Positions 25,501 through 38,873 of a stretch of 64,000 nucleotides of DNA are shown here, piece after piece. Under the pieces are notes generated by a model, which did no database searches, was not told the origin of the DNA, and saw nothing but the letters and a program-made list of their open reading frames with translations. Made by a program: the position numbers and the translations under genes. Numbering within the stretch: position 1 is the first letter of the stretch; every line of letters begins with the position of its first letter. Origin of the DNA: Morinoia aosen (Eukaryota; Arthropoda; Malacostraca; Amphipoda; Talitridae); the NCBI GenBank assembly GCA_030386875.1, contig CM059560.1:43194757-43258756 (forward strand), in the 5' to 3' direction.

Positions 25501-28200
25501 CGCTGTAGAGATACCTTCTGTACTCCGTTGTACGCTGTAGAGATACCTCGTGTACTCCTTTGTGCGCTGTAGAGATACCTTCTGTACTCCTTTGTGCGCT
25601 GTAGAGATACCTTCTGTACTCCTTTGTACGTTCTAGAGATATTTCCTGTACTCCTTTGTGCGCTGTAGAGATACCTTCTGTACTCCTTTGTGCGCTGTAG
25701 AGATACCTTCTGTACTCCTTTGTACGCTGTAGAGATACCTTCTGTACTCCTTTTTGCGCTGTAGAGATACCTTCTGTACTCCTTTGTACGCTGTAGAGAT
25801 ACCTCGTGTACTCCTTTGTACGTTCTAGAGATATTTCCTGTACTCCTTTGTGCGCTGTAGAGATACCTTCTGTACTCCTTTGTGCGCTGTAGAGATACCT
25901 TCTGTACTCCTTTGTGCGCTGTAGAGAGACCTTCTGTACTCCTTTGTACGCTGTAGAGATACCTTCTGTACTTCTTTGTGCGCTGTAGAGATACCTTCTG
26001 TACTCCTTTGTACGCTGTAGAGATACCTCGTGTACTCCTTTGTACGTTCTAGAGATATTTCCTGTACTCCTTTGTGCTCTGTAGAGATACCTGCTGTACT
26101 CCTTTGTGCGCTGTAGAGATACCTTCTGTACTCCTTTGTGCGCTGTAGAGATACCTTCTGTACTCCTTTGTGCGCTGTAGAGATACCTTCTGTACTCCTT
26201 TGTGCGCTGTAGAGATACCTTCTGTACTCCTTTGTACGCTGTAGAGATACCTCGTGTACTCCTTTGTACGTTCTAGAGATATTTCCTGTACTCCTTTGTG
26301 CGCGGTAGAGATACCTTCTGTACTCCTTTGTGCGCTGTAGAGATACCTTCTGTACTCCTTTGTGCGCTGTAGAGATACCTTCTGTACTCCTTTGTACGCT
26401 GTAGAGATTCTTTCTGTACTCCTTTGTGCGCTGTAGAGATACCTTCTGTACTCCTTTGTACGCTGTAGAGATACCTCGTGTCCTCCTTTGTGCGTTCTAG
26501 AGATATTTCCTGTACTCCTTTGTGCGCTGTAGAGATACCTTCTGTACTCCTTTGTGCGCTGTAGAGATACCTTCTGTACTCCTTTGTGCGCTGTAGAGAT
26601 ACCTTCTGTACTCCTTTGTACGCTGTAGAGATACCTTCTGTACTCCTTTGTGCGCTGTAGAGATACCTTCTGTACTCCTTTGTACGCTGTAGAGATACCT
26701 CGTGTACTCCTTTGTACGTTCTAGAGATATTTCCTGTACTCCTTTGTGCGCTGTAGAGATACCTTCTGTACTCCTTTGTGCGCTGTAGAGATACCTTCTG
26801 TACTCCTTTGTGCGCTGTAGAGATACCTTCTGTACTCCTTTGTGCGCTGTAAAGATACCTTCTGTACTCCTTTGTACGCTGTAGAGATACCTCGTGTACT
26901 CCTTTGTACGTTCTAGAGATATTTCCTGTACTCCTTTGTGCGCTGTAGAGATACCTTCTGTACTCCTTTGAGCGCTGTAGAGATACCTTCTTTACTCCTT
27001 TGTGCGCTGTAGAGACACTTTTGTACTCCTTTGTGCGCTGTAGAGATACCTTCTGTACTCCGTTGTACGCTGTAGAGATACCTCGTGTACTCCTTTGTGC
27101 GCTGTAGAGATACCTTCTGTACTCCTTTGTGCGCTGTAGAGATACCTTCTGTACTCCTTTGTACGTTCTAGAGATATTTCCTGTACTCCTTTGTGCGCTG
27201 TAGAGATACCTTCTGTACTCCTTTGTGCGCTGTAGAGATACCTTCTGTACTCCTTTGTACGCTGTAGAGATACCTTCTGTACTCCTTTTTGCGCTGTAGA
27301 GATACCTTCTGTACTCCTTTGTACGCTGTAGAGATACCTCGTGTACTCCTTTGTACGTTCTAGAGATATTTCCTGTACTCCTTTGTGCGCTGTAGAGATA
27401 CCTTCTGTACTCCTTTGTGCGCTGTAGAGATACCTTCTGTACTCCTTTGTGCGCTGTAGAGATACCTTCTGTACTTCTTTGTACGCTGTAGAGATACCTT
27501 CTGTACTCCTTTGTGCGCTGTAGAGATACCTTCTGTACTCCTTTGTACGCTGTAGAGATACCTCGTGTACTCCTTTGTACGTTCTAGAGATATTTCCTGT
27601 ACTCCTTTGTGCGCTGTAGAGATACCTTCTGTACTCCTTTGTGCGCTGTAGAGATACCTTCTGTACTCCTTTGTGCGCTGTAGAGATACCTTCTGTACTC
27701 CTTTGTACGCTGTAGAGATACCTTCTGTACTTCTTTGTGCGCTGTAGAGATACCTTCTGTACTCCTTTGTACGCTGTAGAGATACCTCGTGTACTCCTTT
27801 GTACGTTCTAGAGATATTTCCTGTACTCCTTTGTGCGCTGTAGAGATACCTTCTGTACTCCTTTGTGCGCTGTAGAGATACCTTCTGTACTCCTTTGTGC
27901 GCTGTAGAGATACCTTCTGTACTCCTTTGTGCGCTGTAGAGATACCTTCTGTACTCCTTTGTGCGCTGTAGAGATACCTTCTGTACTCCTTTGTACGCTG
28001 TAGAGATACCTCGTGTACTCCTTTGTACGTTCTAGAGATATTTCCTGTACTCCTTTGTGCGCGGTAGAGATACCTTCTGTACTCCTTTGTGCGCTGTAGA
28101 GATACCTTCTGTACTCCTTTGTGCGCTGTAGAGATACCTTCTGTACTCCTTTGTACGCTGTAGAGATACCTCGTGTCCTCCTTTGTGCGTTCTAGAGATA
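13567..28200 (+). repeat. Super-repeat copy 2 with extended right end
   Basis: The left 10.8 kb repeats copy 1 (offset 13,566). From about 16.6 kb rightwards it is also the partner of copy 3. The right part (24,347-28,200) has no counterpart in copy 1 but does in copy 3: TTTGAGCG at 24,601 pairs with 36,278, and the GCTGTAAAG unit at 25,314 pairs with 36,991 (both offset 11,677). The part from about 25.3 to 28.2 kb contains an extra internal tandem duplication. Copy 2 lacks some of copy 1's changes, for example the second AA in CTGTAGAAAT at 1,898 and CTATGTG at 5,945. Confidence 0.87.
25314..28200 (+). repeat. Internal tandem duplication of about 1,535 bp
   Basis: Two markers recur 1,535 bp apart: the GTAAAG unit at 25,314 and 26,849, and the 31-bp monomer with GAGACACTTTTG (GTAG at 25,474 and 27,009). 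The TTTTTGCG unit (G at 25,756 and 27,291) agrees. 1,535 is 48 monomers minus 1 base, as expected when the duplicated unit holds a 1-base deletion. Further right the offset grows to 1,759 (GCGCGG at 26,301 and 28,060), one extra 224-bp block, and then falls to 1,695 (GTGTCCTCC units), so the second unit lost two monomers. The second unit ends at the junction with copy 3. Confidence 0.85.
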
Positions 28201-31200
28201 TTTCCTGTACTCCTTTGTGCGCTGTAGAGATACCTTCTGTACTCCTTTGTGCGCTGTAGAGATACCTTCTGTACTCCTTTGTGCGCTGTAGAGATACCTT
28301 CTGTACTCCTTTGAACGCTGTAGAGATACCTTCTGTACTCCTTAGTGCGCTGTAGAGATACCTTCTGTACTCCTTTGTACGCTGTAGAGATACCTCGTGT
28401 ACTCCTTTGTACGTTCTAGAGATATTTCCTGTACTCCTTTGTGCGCTGTAGAGATACCTTCTGTACTCCTTTGTGCGCTGTAGAGATACCTTCTGTACTC
28501 CTTTGTGCGCTGTAGAGATACCTTCTGTACTCCTTTGTGCGCTGTAGAGATACCTTCTGTACTACTTTGTGCGCTGTAGAGATACCTTCTGTACTCCTTT
28601 GTACGCTGTAGAGATACCTCGTGTACTCCTTTGTACGTTCTAGAGATATTTCCTGTACTCCTTTGTGCGCTGTAGAGATACCTTCTGTACTCCTTTGTGC
28701 GCTGTAGAGATACCTTCTGTACTCCTTTGTGCGCTGTAGAGATACCTTCTGTACTCCTTTGTACGCTGTAGAGATACCTTCTGTACTCCTTTGTGCGCTG
28801 TAGAGATACCTTCTGTACTCCTTTGTACGCTGTAGAGATACCTCGTGTACTCCTTTGTACGTTCTAGAGATATTTCCTGTACTCCTTTGTGCGCCGTAGA
28901 GATACCTTCTGTACTCCTTTGTGCGCTGTAGAAATACCTTCTGTACTACTTTGTGCGCTGTAGAGATACCTTCTGTACTCCTTTGTACGCTGTAGAGATA
29001 CCTTCTGTACTCCTTTGTGCGCTGTAGAGATACCTTCTGTACTCCTTTGTACGCTGTAGAGATACCTCGTGTACTTCTTTGTACGTTCTAGAGATATTTC
29101 CTGTACTCTTTTGTGCGCTGTAGAGATACCTTCTGTACTCCTTTGTGCGCTGTAGAGATACCTTCTGTACTCCTTTGTACGTTCTAGAGATATTTCCTGT
29201 ACTCCTTTGTACGCTGTAGAGATACCTTCTGTACTCCTTTGTGCGCTGTAGAGATACCTTCTGTACTCCTTTGTACACTGTAGAGATACCTCGTGTACTC
29301 CTTTGTACGTTCTAGAGATATTTCCTGTACTCCTTTGTGCGCTGTAGAGATACCTTCTGTACTCCTTTGTGCGCTGTAGAGATACCTTCTGTACTCCTTT
29401 GTGCGCTGTAGAGATACCTTCTGTACTCCTTTGTGCGCTGTAGAGATACCTTCTGTACTCCTTTGTACGCTGTAGAGATACCTCGTGTACTCCTTTGTGC
29501 GCTGTAGAGATACCTTCTGTACTCCTTTGTGCGCTGTAGAGATACCTTCTGTACTCCTTTGTGCGCTGTAGAGATACCTTCTGTACTCCTTTGTACGTTC
29601 TAGAGATATTTCCTGTACTCCTTTGTGCGCTGTAGAGATACCTTCTGTACTCCTTTGTGCGCTGTAGAGATATTTCCTGTACTCCTCTGTGCGCTGTAGA
29701 GATACCTTCTGTACTCCTTTGTGCGCTGTAGAGATACCTTCTGTACTCCTTTGTACGCTGTAGAGATACCTCGTGTACTCCTTTGTACGTTCTAGAGATA
29801 TTTCCTGTACTCCTTTGTGCGCTGTAGAGATACCTTCTGTACTCCTTTGTGCGCTGTAGAGATACCTTCTGTACTCCTTTGTGCGCTGTAGAGATACCTT
29901 CTGTACTCCTTTGTACGCTGTAGAGATACCTTCTGTACTCCTTTGTGCGCTGTAGAGATACCTTCTGTACTCCTTTGTACGCTGTAGAGATACCTCGTGT
30001 ACTCCTTTGTACGTTCTAGAGATATTTCCTGTACTCCTTTGTGCGCTGTAGAGATACCTTCTGTACTCCTTTGTGCGCTGTAGAGATACCTTCTGTACTC
30101 CTATGTGCGCTGTAGAGATACCTTCTGTACTCCTTTGTACGCTGTAGAGATACCTTCTGTACTCCTATGTGCGCTGTAGAGATACCTTCTGTACTCCTTT
30201 GTACGCTGTAGAGATACCTCGTGTACTCCTTTGTACGTTCTAGAGATATTACCTGTACTCCTTTGTGCGCTGTAGAGATACCTTCTGTACTCCTTTGTGC
30301 GCTGTAGAGATACCTTCTGTACACCTTTGTACGCTGTAGAGATACCTCGTGTACTCCTTTGTACGTTCTAGAGATATTTCCTGTACTCCTTTGTGCGCAG
30401 TAGAGATACCTTCTGGACTCCTTTGTGCGATGTAGAGATACCTTCTGTACTCCTTTGTGCGCTGTAGAGATACCTTCTGTACTCCTTTGTGCGCTGTAGA
30501 GATACCTTCTGTACTCCTTTGTACGCTGTAGAGATACCTCGTGTACTCCTTTGTACGTTCTAGAGATATTTCCTGTACTCCTTTGTGCGCTGTAGAGATA
30601 CCTTCTGTACTCCTTTGTGCGCTGTAGAGATACCTTCTGTACTCCTTTGTGCGCTGTAGAGATACCTTCTGTACTCCTTTGTGTGCTGTAGAGATACCTT
30701 CTGTACTCCTTGGTACGCTGTTGAGATACCTCGTGTACTCTTTTGTACGTTCTAGAGATATTTCCTGTACTCCTTTGTGCGCTGTAGAGATACCTTCTGT
30801 ACTCCTTTGTGCGCTGTAGAGATACCTCGTGTACTCCTTTGTACGTTCTAGAGATATTTCCTGTACTCCTTTGTGCGCTCTAGAGATACCTTCTGTACTC
30901 CTTTGTGCGCTGTAGAGATACCTTCTATACTCCTTTGTGCGCTGTAGAGATACCTTCTGTACTCCTTTGTACGCTGTAGAGATACCTTCTGTACTCCTTT
31001 GTGCGCTGTAGAGATACCTTCTGTACTCCTTTGTATGCTGTAGGGATACCTCGTGTACTCCTAGTACGTGTTAGAGATATTTCCTGTACTCCTTTGTGCG
31101 CTGTAGAGATACCTTCTGTACTCCTTTGTGCGCTGTAGAGACACCTTCTGTACTCCTTTGTGCGCTGTAGAGATACCTTCTGTACTCCTTTGTACGCTGT

Positions 31201-34200
31201 AGAGATACCTCGTGTACTCCTTTGTACGTTCTAGAGATATTTCCTGTACTCCTTTGTGCGCTGTAGAGATACCTTCTGTACTCCTTTGTGCGCTGTAGAG
31301 ATACCTTCTGTACTCCTTTGTACGTTCTAGAGATATTTCCTGTACTCCTTTGTGCGCTGTAGAGATACCTTCTGTGCTCCTTTGTACGCTGTAGAGATAC
31401 CTCGTGTACTCCTTTGTGCGCTGTAGAGATACCTTCTGTACTCCTTTGTGCGCTGTAGAGATACCTTCTGTACTCCTTTGTACGTTCTAGAGATATTTCC
31501 TGTACTCCTTTGTGCGCTGTAGAGATACCTTCTGTACTCCTTTGTACGCTGTAGAGATACCTCGTGTACTCCTTTGTGCGCTGTAGAGATACCTTCTATA
31601 CTCCTTTGTGCGCTGTTGAGATACCTTCTGTACTCCTTTGTGCGCTGTATAGATACTTTCTGTACTCCTTTGTACGTTCTAGAGATATTTCCTGTACTCC
31701 TTTGTGCGCTGTAAAGATACCTTCTGTACTCTTTTGTGCGCTGTAGAGATACCTTCTGTACTCCTTCGTGCGCTGTAGAGATACCTTCTGTACTCCTTTG
31801 TGCGCTGTAGAGATACCTTCTGTACTCCTTTGTACGCTGTAGAGATACCTCGTGTACTCCTTTGTACGTTCTAGAGATATTTCCTGTACTCCTTTGTGCG
31901 CTGTAAAGATACCATCTGTACTCCTTTGTGCGCTGTAGAGATACCTTCTGTACTCCTTTGTGCGCTGTATAGATACCTTCTGTACTCCTTTGTACGCTGT
32001 AGAGATACATCGTGTACTCCTTTGTACGTTATAGAGATATTTCCTGTACTCCTTTGTGCGCTGTAGAGATACCTTCTGTACTCCTTTGTGCGCTGTAGAG
32101 ATACCTTCTGTACTCCTTTGTGCGCTGTAGAGATACCTTCTGTACTCCTTTGTGCGCTGTAGAGATACCTTCTGTACTCCTTTGTGCGCTGTAGAGATAC
32201 CTTTTGTACTCCTTCGTACGCTGTAGAGATACCTCGTGTACTCCTTTGTGCGCTGTAGAGATACCTTCTGTACTCCTTTGTGCGCTGTAGAGATACCTTC
32301 TGTACTCCTTTGTGCGCTGTAGAGATACCTTCTGTACTCCTTTGTACGTTCCAGAGATATTTCCTGTACTCCTTTGTGCGCTGTAGAGATACCTTCTGTA
32401 CTCCTTTGTGCGCTGTAGAGATACCTTCTGTACTCCTTTGTGCGCTGTAGAGATACCTTCTGTACTCCTTTGTGCGCTGTAGAGATACCTTCTGTACTCC
32501 TTTGTACGCTGTAGAGATACCTCGTGTACTCCTTTGTACTTTCTAGAGATATTTCCTGTACTCCTTTGTGCGCTGTTGAGATACCTTCTGTACTCCTTTG
32601 AGTGCTGTAGAGATACCTTCTTTACTCCTTTGTGCGCTGTAGAGATACCTTCTGTACTCCTTTGTGCGCTGTAGAGATACCTTCTGTACTCCTTTGTACG
32701 CTGTAGAGATACCTCGTGTACTCCTTTGTGCGCTGTAGAGATACCTTCTGTACTCCTTTGTGCGCTGTAGAGATACCTTCTGTACTCCTTTGTACGTTCT
32801 AGAGATATTTCCTGTACTCCTTTGTGCGCTGTAGAGATACCTTCTGTACTCCTTTGTGCGCTGTAGAGATACCTTCTGTACTCCTTTGTGCGCTGTAGAG
32901 ATACCTTCTGTACTCCTTTGTACGCTGTAGAGATACCTCGTGTACTCCTTTGTACGTTCTAGAGATATTTCCTGTACTCCTTTGTGCGCTGTAGAGATAC
33001 CTTCTGTACTCCTTTGTGCGCTGTAGAGATACCTTCTGTACTCCTTTGTGCGCTGTAGAGATACCTTCTGTACTCCTTTGTACGCTGTAGAGATACCTTC
33101 TGTACTCCTTTGTGCGCTGTAGAGATACCTTCTGTACTCCTTTGTACGTTCTAGAGATATTTCCTGTACTCCTTTGTGCGCTGTAGAGATACCTTCTGTA
33201 CTCCTTTGTGCGCTGTAGAGATACCTTCTGTACTCCTTTGTGCGCTGTATAGATACTTTCTGTACTCCTTTGTACGTTCTAGAGATATTTCCTGTACTCC
33301 TTTGTGCGCTGTAAAGATACCTTCTGTACTTCTTTGTGCGCTGTAGAGATACCTTCTGTACTCCTTCGTGCGCTGTAGAGATACCTTCTGTACTCCTTTG
33401 TGCGCTGTAGAGATACCTTCTGTACTCCTTTGTACGCTGTAGAGATACCTCGTGTACTCCTTTGTACGTTCTAGAGATATTTCCTGTACTCCTTTGTGCG
33501 CTGTAAAGATACCATCTGTACTCCTTTGTGCGCTGTAGAGATACCTTCTGTACTCCTTTGTGCGCTGTATAGATACCTTCTGTACTCCTTTGTACGCTGT
33601 AGAGATACATCGTGTACTCCTTTGTACGTTATAGAGATATTTCCTGTACTCCTTTGTGCGCTGTAGAGATACCTTCTGTACTCCTTTGTGCGCTGTAGAG
33701 ATACCTTCTGTACTCCTTTGTGCGCTGTAGAGATACCTTCTGTACTCCTTTGTGCGCTGTAGAGATACCTTCTGTACTCCTTTGTGCGCTGTAGAGATAC
33801 CTTTTGTACTCCTTTGTAAGCTGTAGAGATACCTCGTGTACTCTTTTGTGCGCTGTAGAGATACCTTCTGTACTCCTTTGTGCGCTGTAGAGATACCTTC
33901 TGTACTCCTTTGTGCGCTGTAGAGATACCTTCTGTACTCCTTTGTACGTTCCAGAGATATTTCCTGTACTCCTTTGTGCGCTGTAGAGATACCTTCTGTA
34001 CTCCTTTGTGCGCTGTAGAGATACCTTCTGTACTCCTTTGTGCGCTGTAGAGATACCTTCTGTACTCCTTTGTGCGCTGTAGAGATACCTTCTGTACTCC
34101 TTTGTACGCTGTAGAGATACCTCGTGTACTCCTCTGTACTTTCTAGAGATATTTCCTGTACTCCTTTGTGCGCTGTAGAGATACCTTCTGTACTCCTTTG

Positions 34201-37200
34201 AGTGCTGTAGAGATACCTTCTTTACTCCTTTGTGCGCTGTAGAGATACCTTCTGTACTCCTTTGTGCGCTGTAGAGATACCTTCTGTACTCCTTTGTACG
34301 CTGTAGAGATACCTCGTGTACTCCTTTGTGCGCTGTAGAGATACCTTCTGTACTCCTTTGTGCGCTGTAGAGATACCTTCTGTACTCCTTTGTGCGTTCT
34401 AGAGATATTTCCTGTACTCCTTTGTGCGCTGTAGAGATACCTTCTGTACTCCTTTGTGCGCTGTAGAGATACCTTCTGTACTCCTTTGTGCGCTGTAGAG
34501 ATACCTTCTGTACTCCTTTGTACGCTGTAGAGATACCTCGTGTACTCCTTTGTACGTTCTAGAGATATTTCCTGTACTCCTTTGTGCGCTGTAGAGATAC
34601 CTTCTGTACTCCTTTGTGCGCTGTAGAGATACCTTCTGTACTCCTTTGTGCGCTGTAGAGATACCTTCTGTACTCCTTTGTACGCTGTAAAGATACCTTC
34701 TGTACTCCTTTGTGCGCTGTAGAGATACCTTCTGTACTCCTTTGTACGTTCTAGAGATATTTCCTGTACTCCTTTGTGCGCTGTAGAGATACCTTCTGTA
34801 CTCCTTTGTGCGCTGTAGAGATACCTTCTGTACTCCTTTGTGCGCTGTAGAGATACCTTCTGTACTCCTTTGTACGCTGTAGAGATACCTCGTGTACTCC
34901 TTTGTGCGCTGCAGAGATACCTTCTGTACTCCTTTGTGCGCTGTAGAGATACCTTCTGTACTCCTTTGTGCGCTGTAGAGATACCTTCTGTACTCCTTTG
35001 TACGTTCTAGAGATATTTCCTGTACTCCTTTGTGCGCTGTAGAGATACCTTCTGTGCTCCTTTGTACGCTGTAGAGATACCTCGTGTACTCCTTTGTGCG
35101 CTGTAGAGATACCTTCTGTACTCCTTTGTGCGCTGTAGAGATACCTTCTGTACTCCTTTGTACGTTCTAGAGATATTTCCTGTACTCCTTTGTGCGCTGT
35201 AGAGATACCTTCTGTACTCTTTTGTACGCTGTAGAGATACCTCGTGTACTCCTTTGTGCGCTGTAGAGATACCTTCTGTACTCCTTTGTGCGCTGTAGAG
35301 ATACCTTCTGTACTCCTTTGTGCGCTGTATAGATACTTTCTGTACTCCTTTGTACGTTCTAGAGATATTTCCTATACTCCTTTGTGCGCTGTAAAGATAC
35401 CTTCTGTACTCCTTTGTGCGCTGTAGAGATACCTTCTGTACTCCTTCGTGCGCTGTAGAGATACCTTCTGTACTCCTTTGTGCGCTGTAGAGATACCTTC
35501 TGTACTCCTTTGTACGCTGTAGAGATACCTCGTGTACTCCTTTGTATGTTCTAGAGATATTTCCTGTACTCCTTTGTGCGCTGTAGAGATACCATCTGTA
35601 CTCCTTTGTGCGCTGTAGAGATACCTTCTGTACTCCTTTGTGCGCTGTAGAGATACCTTCTGTACTCCTTTGTACGCTGTAGAGATACATCGTGTACTCC
35701 TTTGTACGTTATAGAGATATTTCCTGTACTCCTTTGTGCGCTGTAGAGATACCTTCTGTACTCCTTTGTGCGCTGTAGAGATACCTTCTGTACTCCTTTG
35801 TGCGCTGTAGAGGTACCTTCTGTACTCCTTTGTGCGCTGTAGAGATACCATCTGTACTCCTTTGTGCGCTGTAGAGATACCTTTTGTACTCCTTTGTACG
35901 CTGTAGAGATACCTCGTGTACTCCTTTGTGCGCTGTAGAGATACCTTCTGTACTCCTTTGTGCGCTGTAGAGATACCTTCTGTACTCCTTTGTGCGCTGT
36001 AGAGATACCTTCTGTACTCCTTTGTACGTTCCAGAGATATTTCCTGTACTCCTTTGTGCGCTGTAGAGATACCTTCTGTACTCCTTTGTGCGCTGTAGAG
36101 ATACCTTCTGTACTCCTTTGTGCGCTGTAGAGATACCTTCTGTACTCCTTTGTGCGCTGTAGAGATACCTTCTGTACTCCTTTGTGCGCTGTAGAGATAC
36201 CTCGTGTACTCCTTTGTACGTTCTAGAGATATTTCCTGTACTCCTTTGTGCGCTGTAGAGATACCTTCTGTACTCCTTTGAGCGCTGTAGAGATACCTTC
36301 TTTACTCCTTTGTGCGCTGTAGAGATACCTTCTGTACTCCTTTGTGCGCTGTAGAGATACCTTCTGTACTCCTTTGTACGCTGTAGAGATACCTCGTGTA
36401 CTCCTTTGTGTGCTGTAGAGATACCTTCTGTACTCCTTTGTGCGCTGTAGAGATACCTTCTGTACTCCTTTGTACGTTCTAGAGATATTTCCTGTACTCC
36501 TTTGTGCGCTGTAGAGATACCTTCTGTACTCCTTTGTGCGCTGTAGAGATACCTTCTGTACTCCTTTGTGCGCTGTAGAGATACCTTCTGTACTCCTTTG
36601 TACGCTGTAGAGATACCTCGTGTACTCCTTTGTACTTTCTAGAGATATTTCCTGTACTCCTTTGTGCGCTGTAGAGATACCTTCTGTACTCCTTTGTGCG
36701 CTGTAGAGATACCTTCTGTACTCCTTTGTGCGCTGTAGAGATACCTTCTGTACTCCTTTGTACGCTGTAGAGATACCTTCTGTACTCCTTTGTGCGCTGT
36801 AGAGATACCTTCTGTACTCCTTTGTACGCTGTAGAGATACCTCGTGTACTCCTATGTACGTTCTAGAGATATTTCCTGTACTCCTTTGTGCGCTGTAGAG
36901 ATACCTTCTGTACTCCTTTGTGCGCTGTAGAGATACCTTCTGTACTCCTTTGTGCGCTGTAGAGATACCTTCTGTACTCCTTTGTGCGCTGTAAAGATAC
37001 CTTCTGTACTCCATTGTACGCTGTAGAGATACCTCGTGTACTCCTTTGTACGTTCTAGAGATATTTCCTGTACTCCTTTGTGCGCTGTAGAGATACCTTC
37101 TGTACTCCTTTGAGCGCTGTAGAGATACCTTCTTTACTCCTTTGTGCGCTGTAGAGACACTTTTGTACTCCTTTGTGCGCTGTAGAGATACCTTCTGTAC

Positions 37201-38648
37201 TCCGTTGTACGCTGTAGAGATACCTCGTGTACTCCTTTGTGCGCTGTAGAGATACCTTCTGTACTCCTTTGTGCGCTGTAGAGATACCTTCTGTACTCCT
37301 TTGTACGTTCTAGAGATATTTCCTGTACTCCTTTGTGCGCTGTAGAGATACCTTCTGTACTCCTTTGTGCGCTGTAGAGATACCTTCTGTACTCCTTTGT
37401 GCGCTGTAGAGATACCTTCTGTACTCCTTTGTACGCTGTAGAGATACCTTCTGTACTCCTTTTTGCGCTGTAGAGATACCTTCTGTACTCCTTTGTACGC
37501 TGTAGAGATACCTCGTGTACTCCTTTGTACGTTCTAGAGATATTTCCTGTACTCCTTTGTGCGCTGTAGAGATACCTTCTGTACTCCTTTGTGCGCTGTA
37601 GAGATACCTTCTGTACTCCTTTGTGCGCTGTAGAGATACCTTCTGTACTCCTTTGTACGCTGTAGAGATACCTTCTGTACTCCTTTGTGCGCTGTAGATA
37701 TACCTTCTGTACTCCTTTGTACGCTGTAGAGATACCTCGTGTACTCCTTTGTACGTTCTAGAGATATTTCCTGTACTCCTTTGTGCGCTGTAGAGATACC
37801 TTCTGTACTCCTTTGTGCGCTGTAGAGATACCTTCTGTACTCCTTTGTGCGCTGTAGAGATACCTTCTGTACTCCTTTGTACGCTGTAGAGATACCTTCT
37901 GTACTTCTTTGTGCGCTGTAGAGATACCTTCTGTACTCCTTTGTACGCTGTAGAGATACCTCGTGTACTCCTTTGTACGTTCTAGAGATATTTCCTGTAC
38001 TCCTTTGTGCGCTGTAGAGATACCTTCTGTACTCCTTTGTGCGCTGTAGAGATACCTTCTGTACTCCTTTGTGCGCTGTAGAGATACCTTCTGTACTCCT
38101 TTGTGCGCTGTAGAGATACCTTCTGTACTCCTTTGTGCGCTGTAGAGATACCTTCTGTACTCCTTTGTACGCTGTAGAGATACCTCTTGTACTCCTTTGT
38201 ACGTTCTAGAGATATTTCCTGTACTCCTTTGTGCGCGGTAGAGATACCTTCTGTACTCCTTTGTGCGCTGTAGAGATACCTTCTGTACTCCTTTGTGCGC
38301 TGTAGAGATACCTTCTGTACTCCTTTGTACGCTGTAGAGATTCTTTCTGTACTCCTTTGTGCGCTGTAGAGATACCTTCTGTACTCCTTTGTACGCTGTA
38401 GAGATACCTCGTGTCCTCCTTTGTGCGTTCTAGAGATATTTCCTGTACTCCTTTGTGCGCTGTAGAGATACCTTCTGTACTCCTTTGTGCGCTGTAGAAA
38501 TACCTTCTGTACTCCTTTGTGCGCTGTAGAGATACCTTCTGTACTCCTTTGTACGCTGTAGAGATACCTTCTGTACTCCTTTGTGCGCTGTTGAGATACC
38601 TTCTGTACTCCTTTGTACGCTGTAGAGATACCTCGTGTACTCCTTTGT
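28200..38648 (+). repeat. Super-repeat copy 3
   Basis: This stretch matches copy 2 from about 16.6 kb on. The offset grows in whole-monomer steps: 11,613 at the TTTGAACG unit (16,703 to 28,316), 11,645 by 28,946, 11,677 by 35.0 kb, 11,709 at the TTTTTGCG unit (37,465), and 11,933 at GAGATTC (26,401 to 38,334), the last step being one 224-bp block. The left junction lies between about 28,200 and 28,310: upstream resembles the GTGTCCTCC unit of 26.48 kb, downstream resembles 16.6 kb. One inserted monomer is visible near 28,920 beside the GCGCCGTAG unit. Confidence 0.86.
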
Positions 38649-38873
38649 GCGTTCTAGAGATATTTCCTGTACTCCTTTGTGCGCTGTAGAGATACCTTCT
38701 GTATTCATTTGTGCTCTGTAGAGATACCTTCTGTACTCCTTTGTACGTTCTAGAGATATTTCCTGTACTCCTTTGTACGCTGTAGAGATACCTTCTGTAC
38801 TCCTTTGTACGCTGTAGAGATACCTTCTGTACTCCTTTGTACGCTGTAGAGATACCTCGTGTACTCCTTTGTA

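Noticed and set aside
32543..33610. 355-codon minus-strand reading frame, and similar frames at 101-931, 3,973-4,827, 7,650-8,399 and 13,667-14,497
   Set aside because: They consist only of the satellite read in three rotating frames. The consensus has no ATG; the starts are point mutations (here the ATG comes from the ACATCG variant) or GTG. They end wherever a B unit falls in the stop frame, and 30-bp and 31-bp units change frame freely. There is no sign of selection on the protein.
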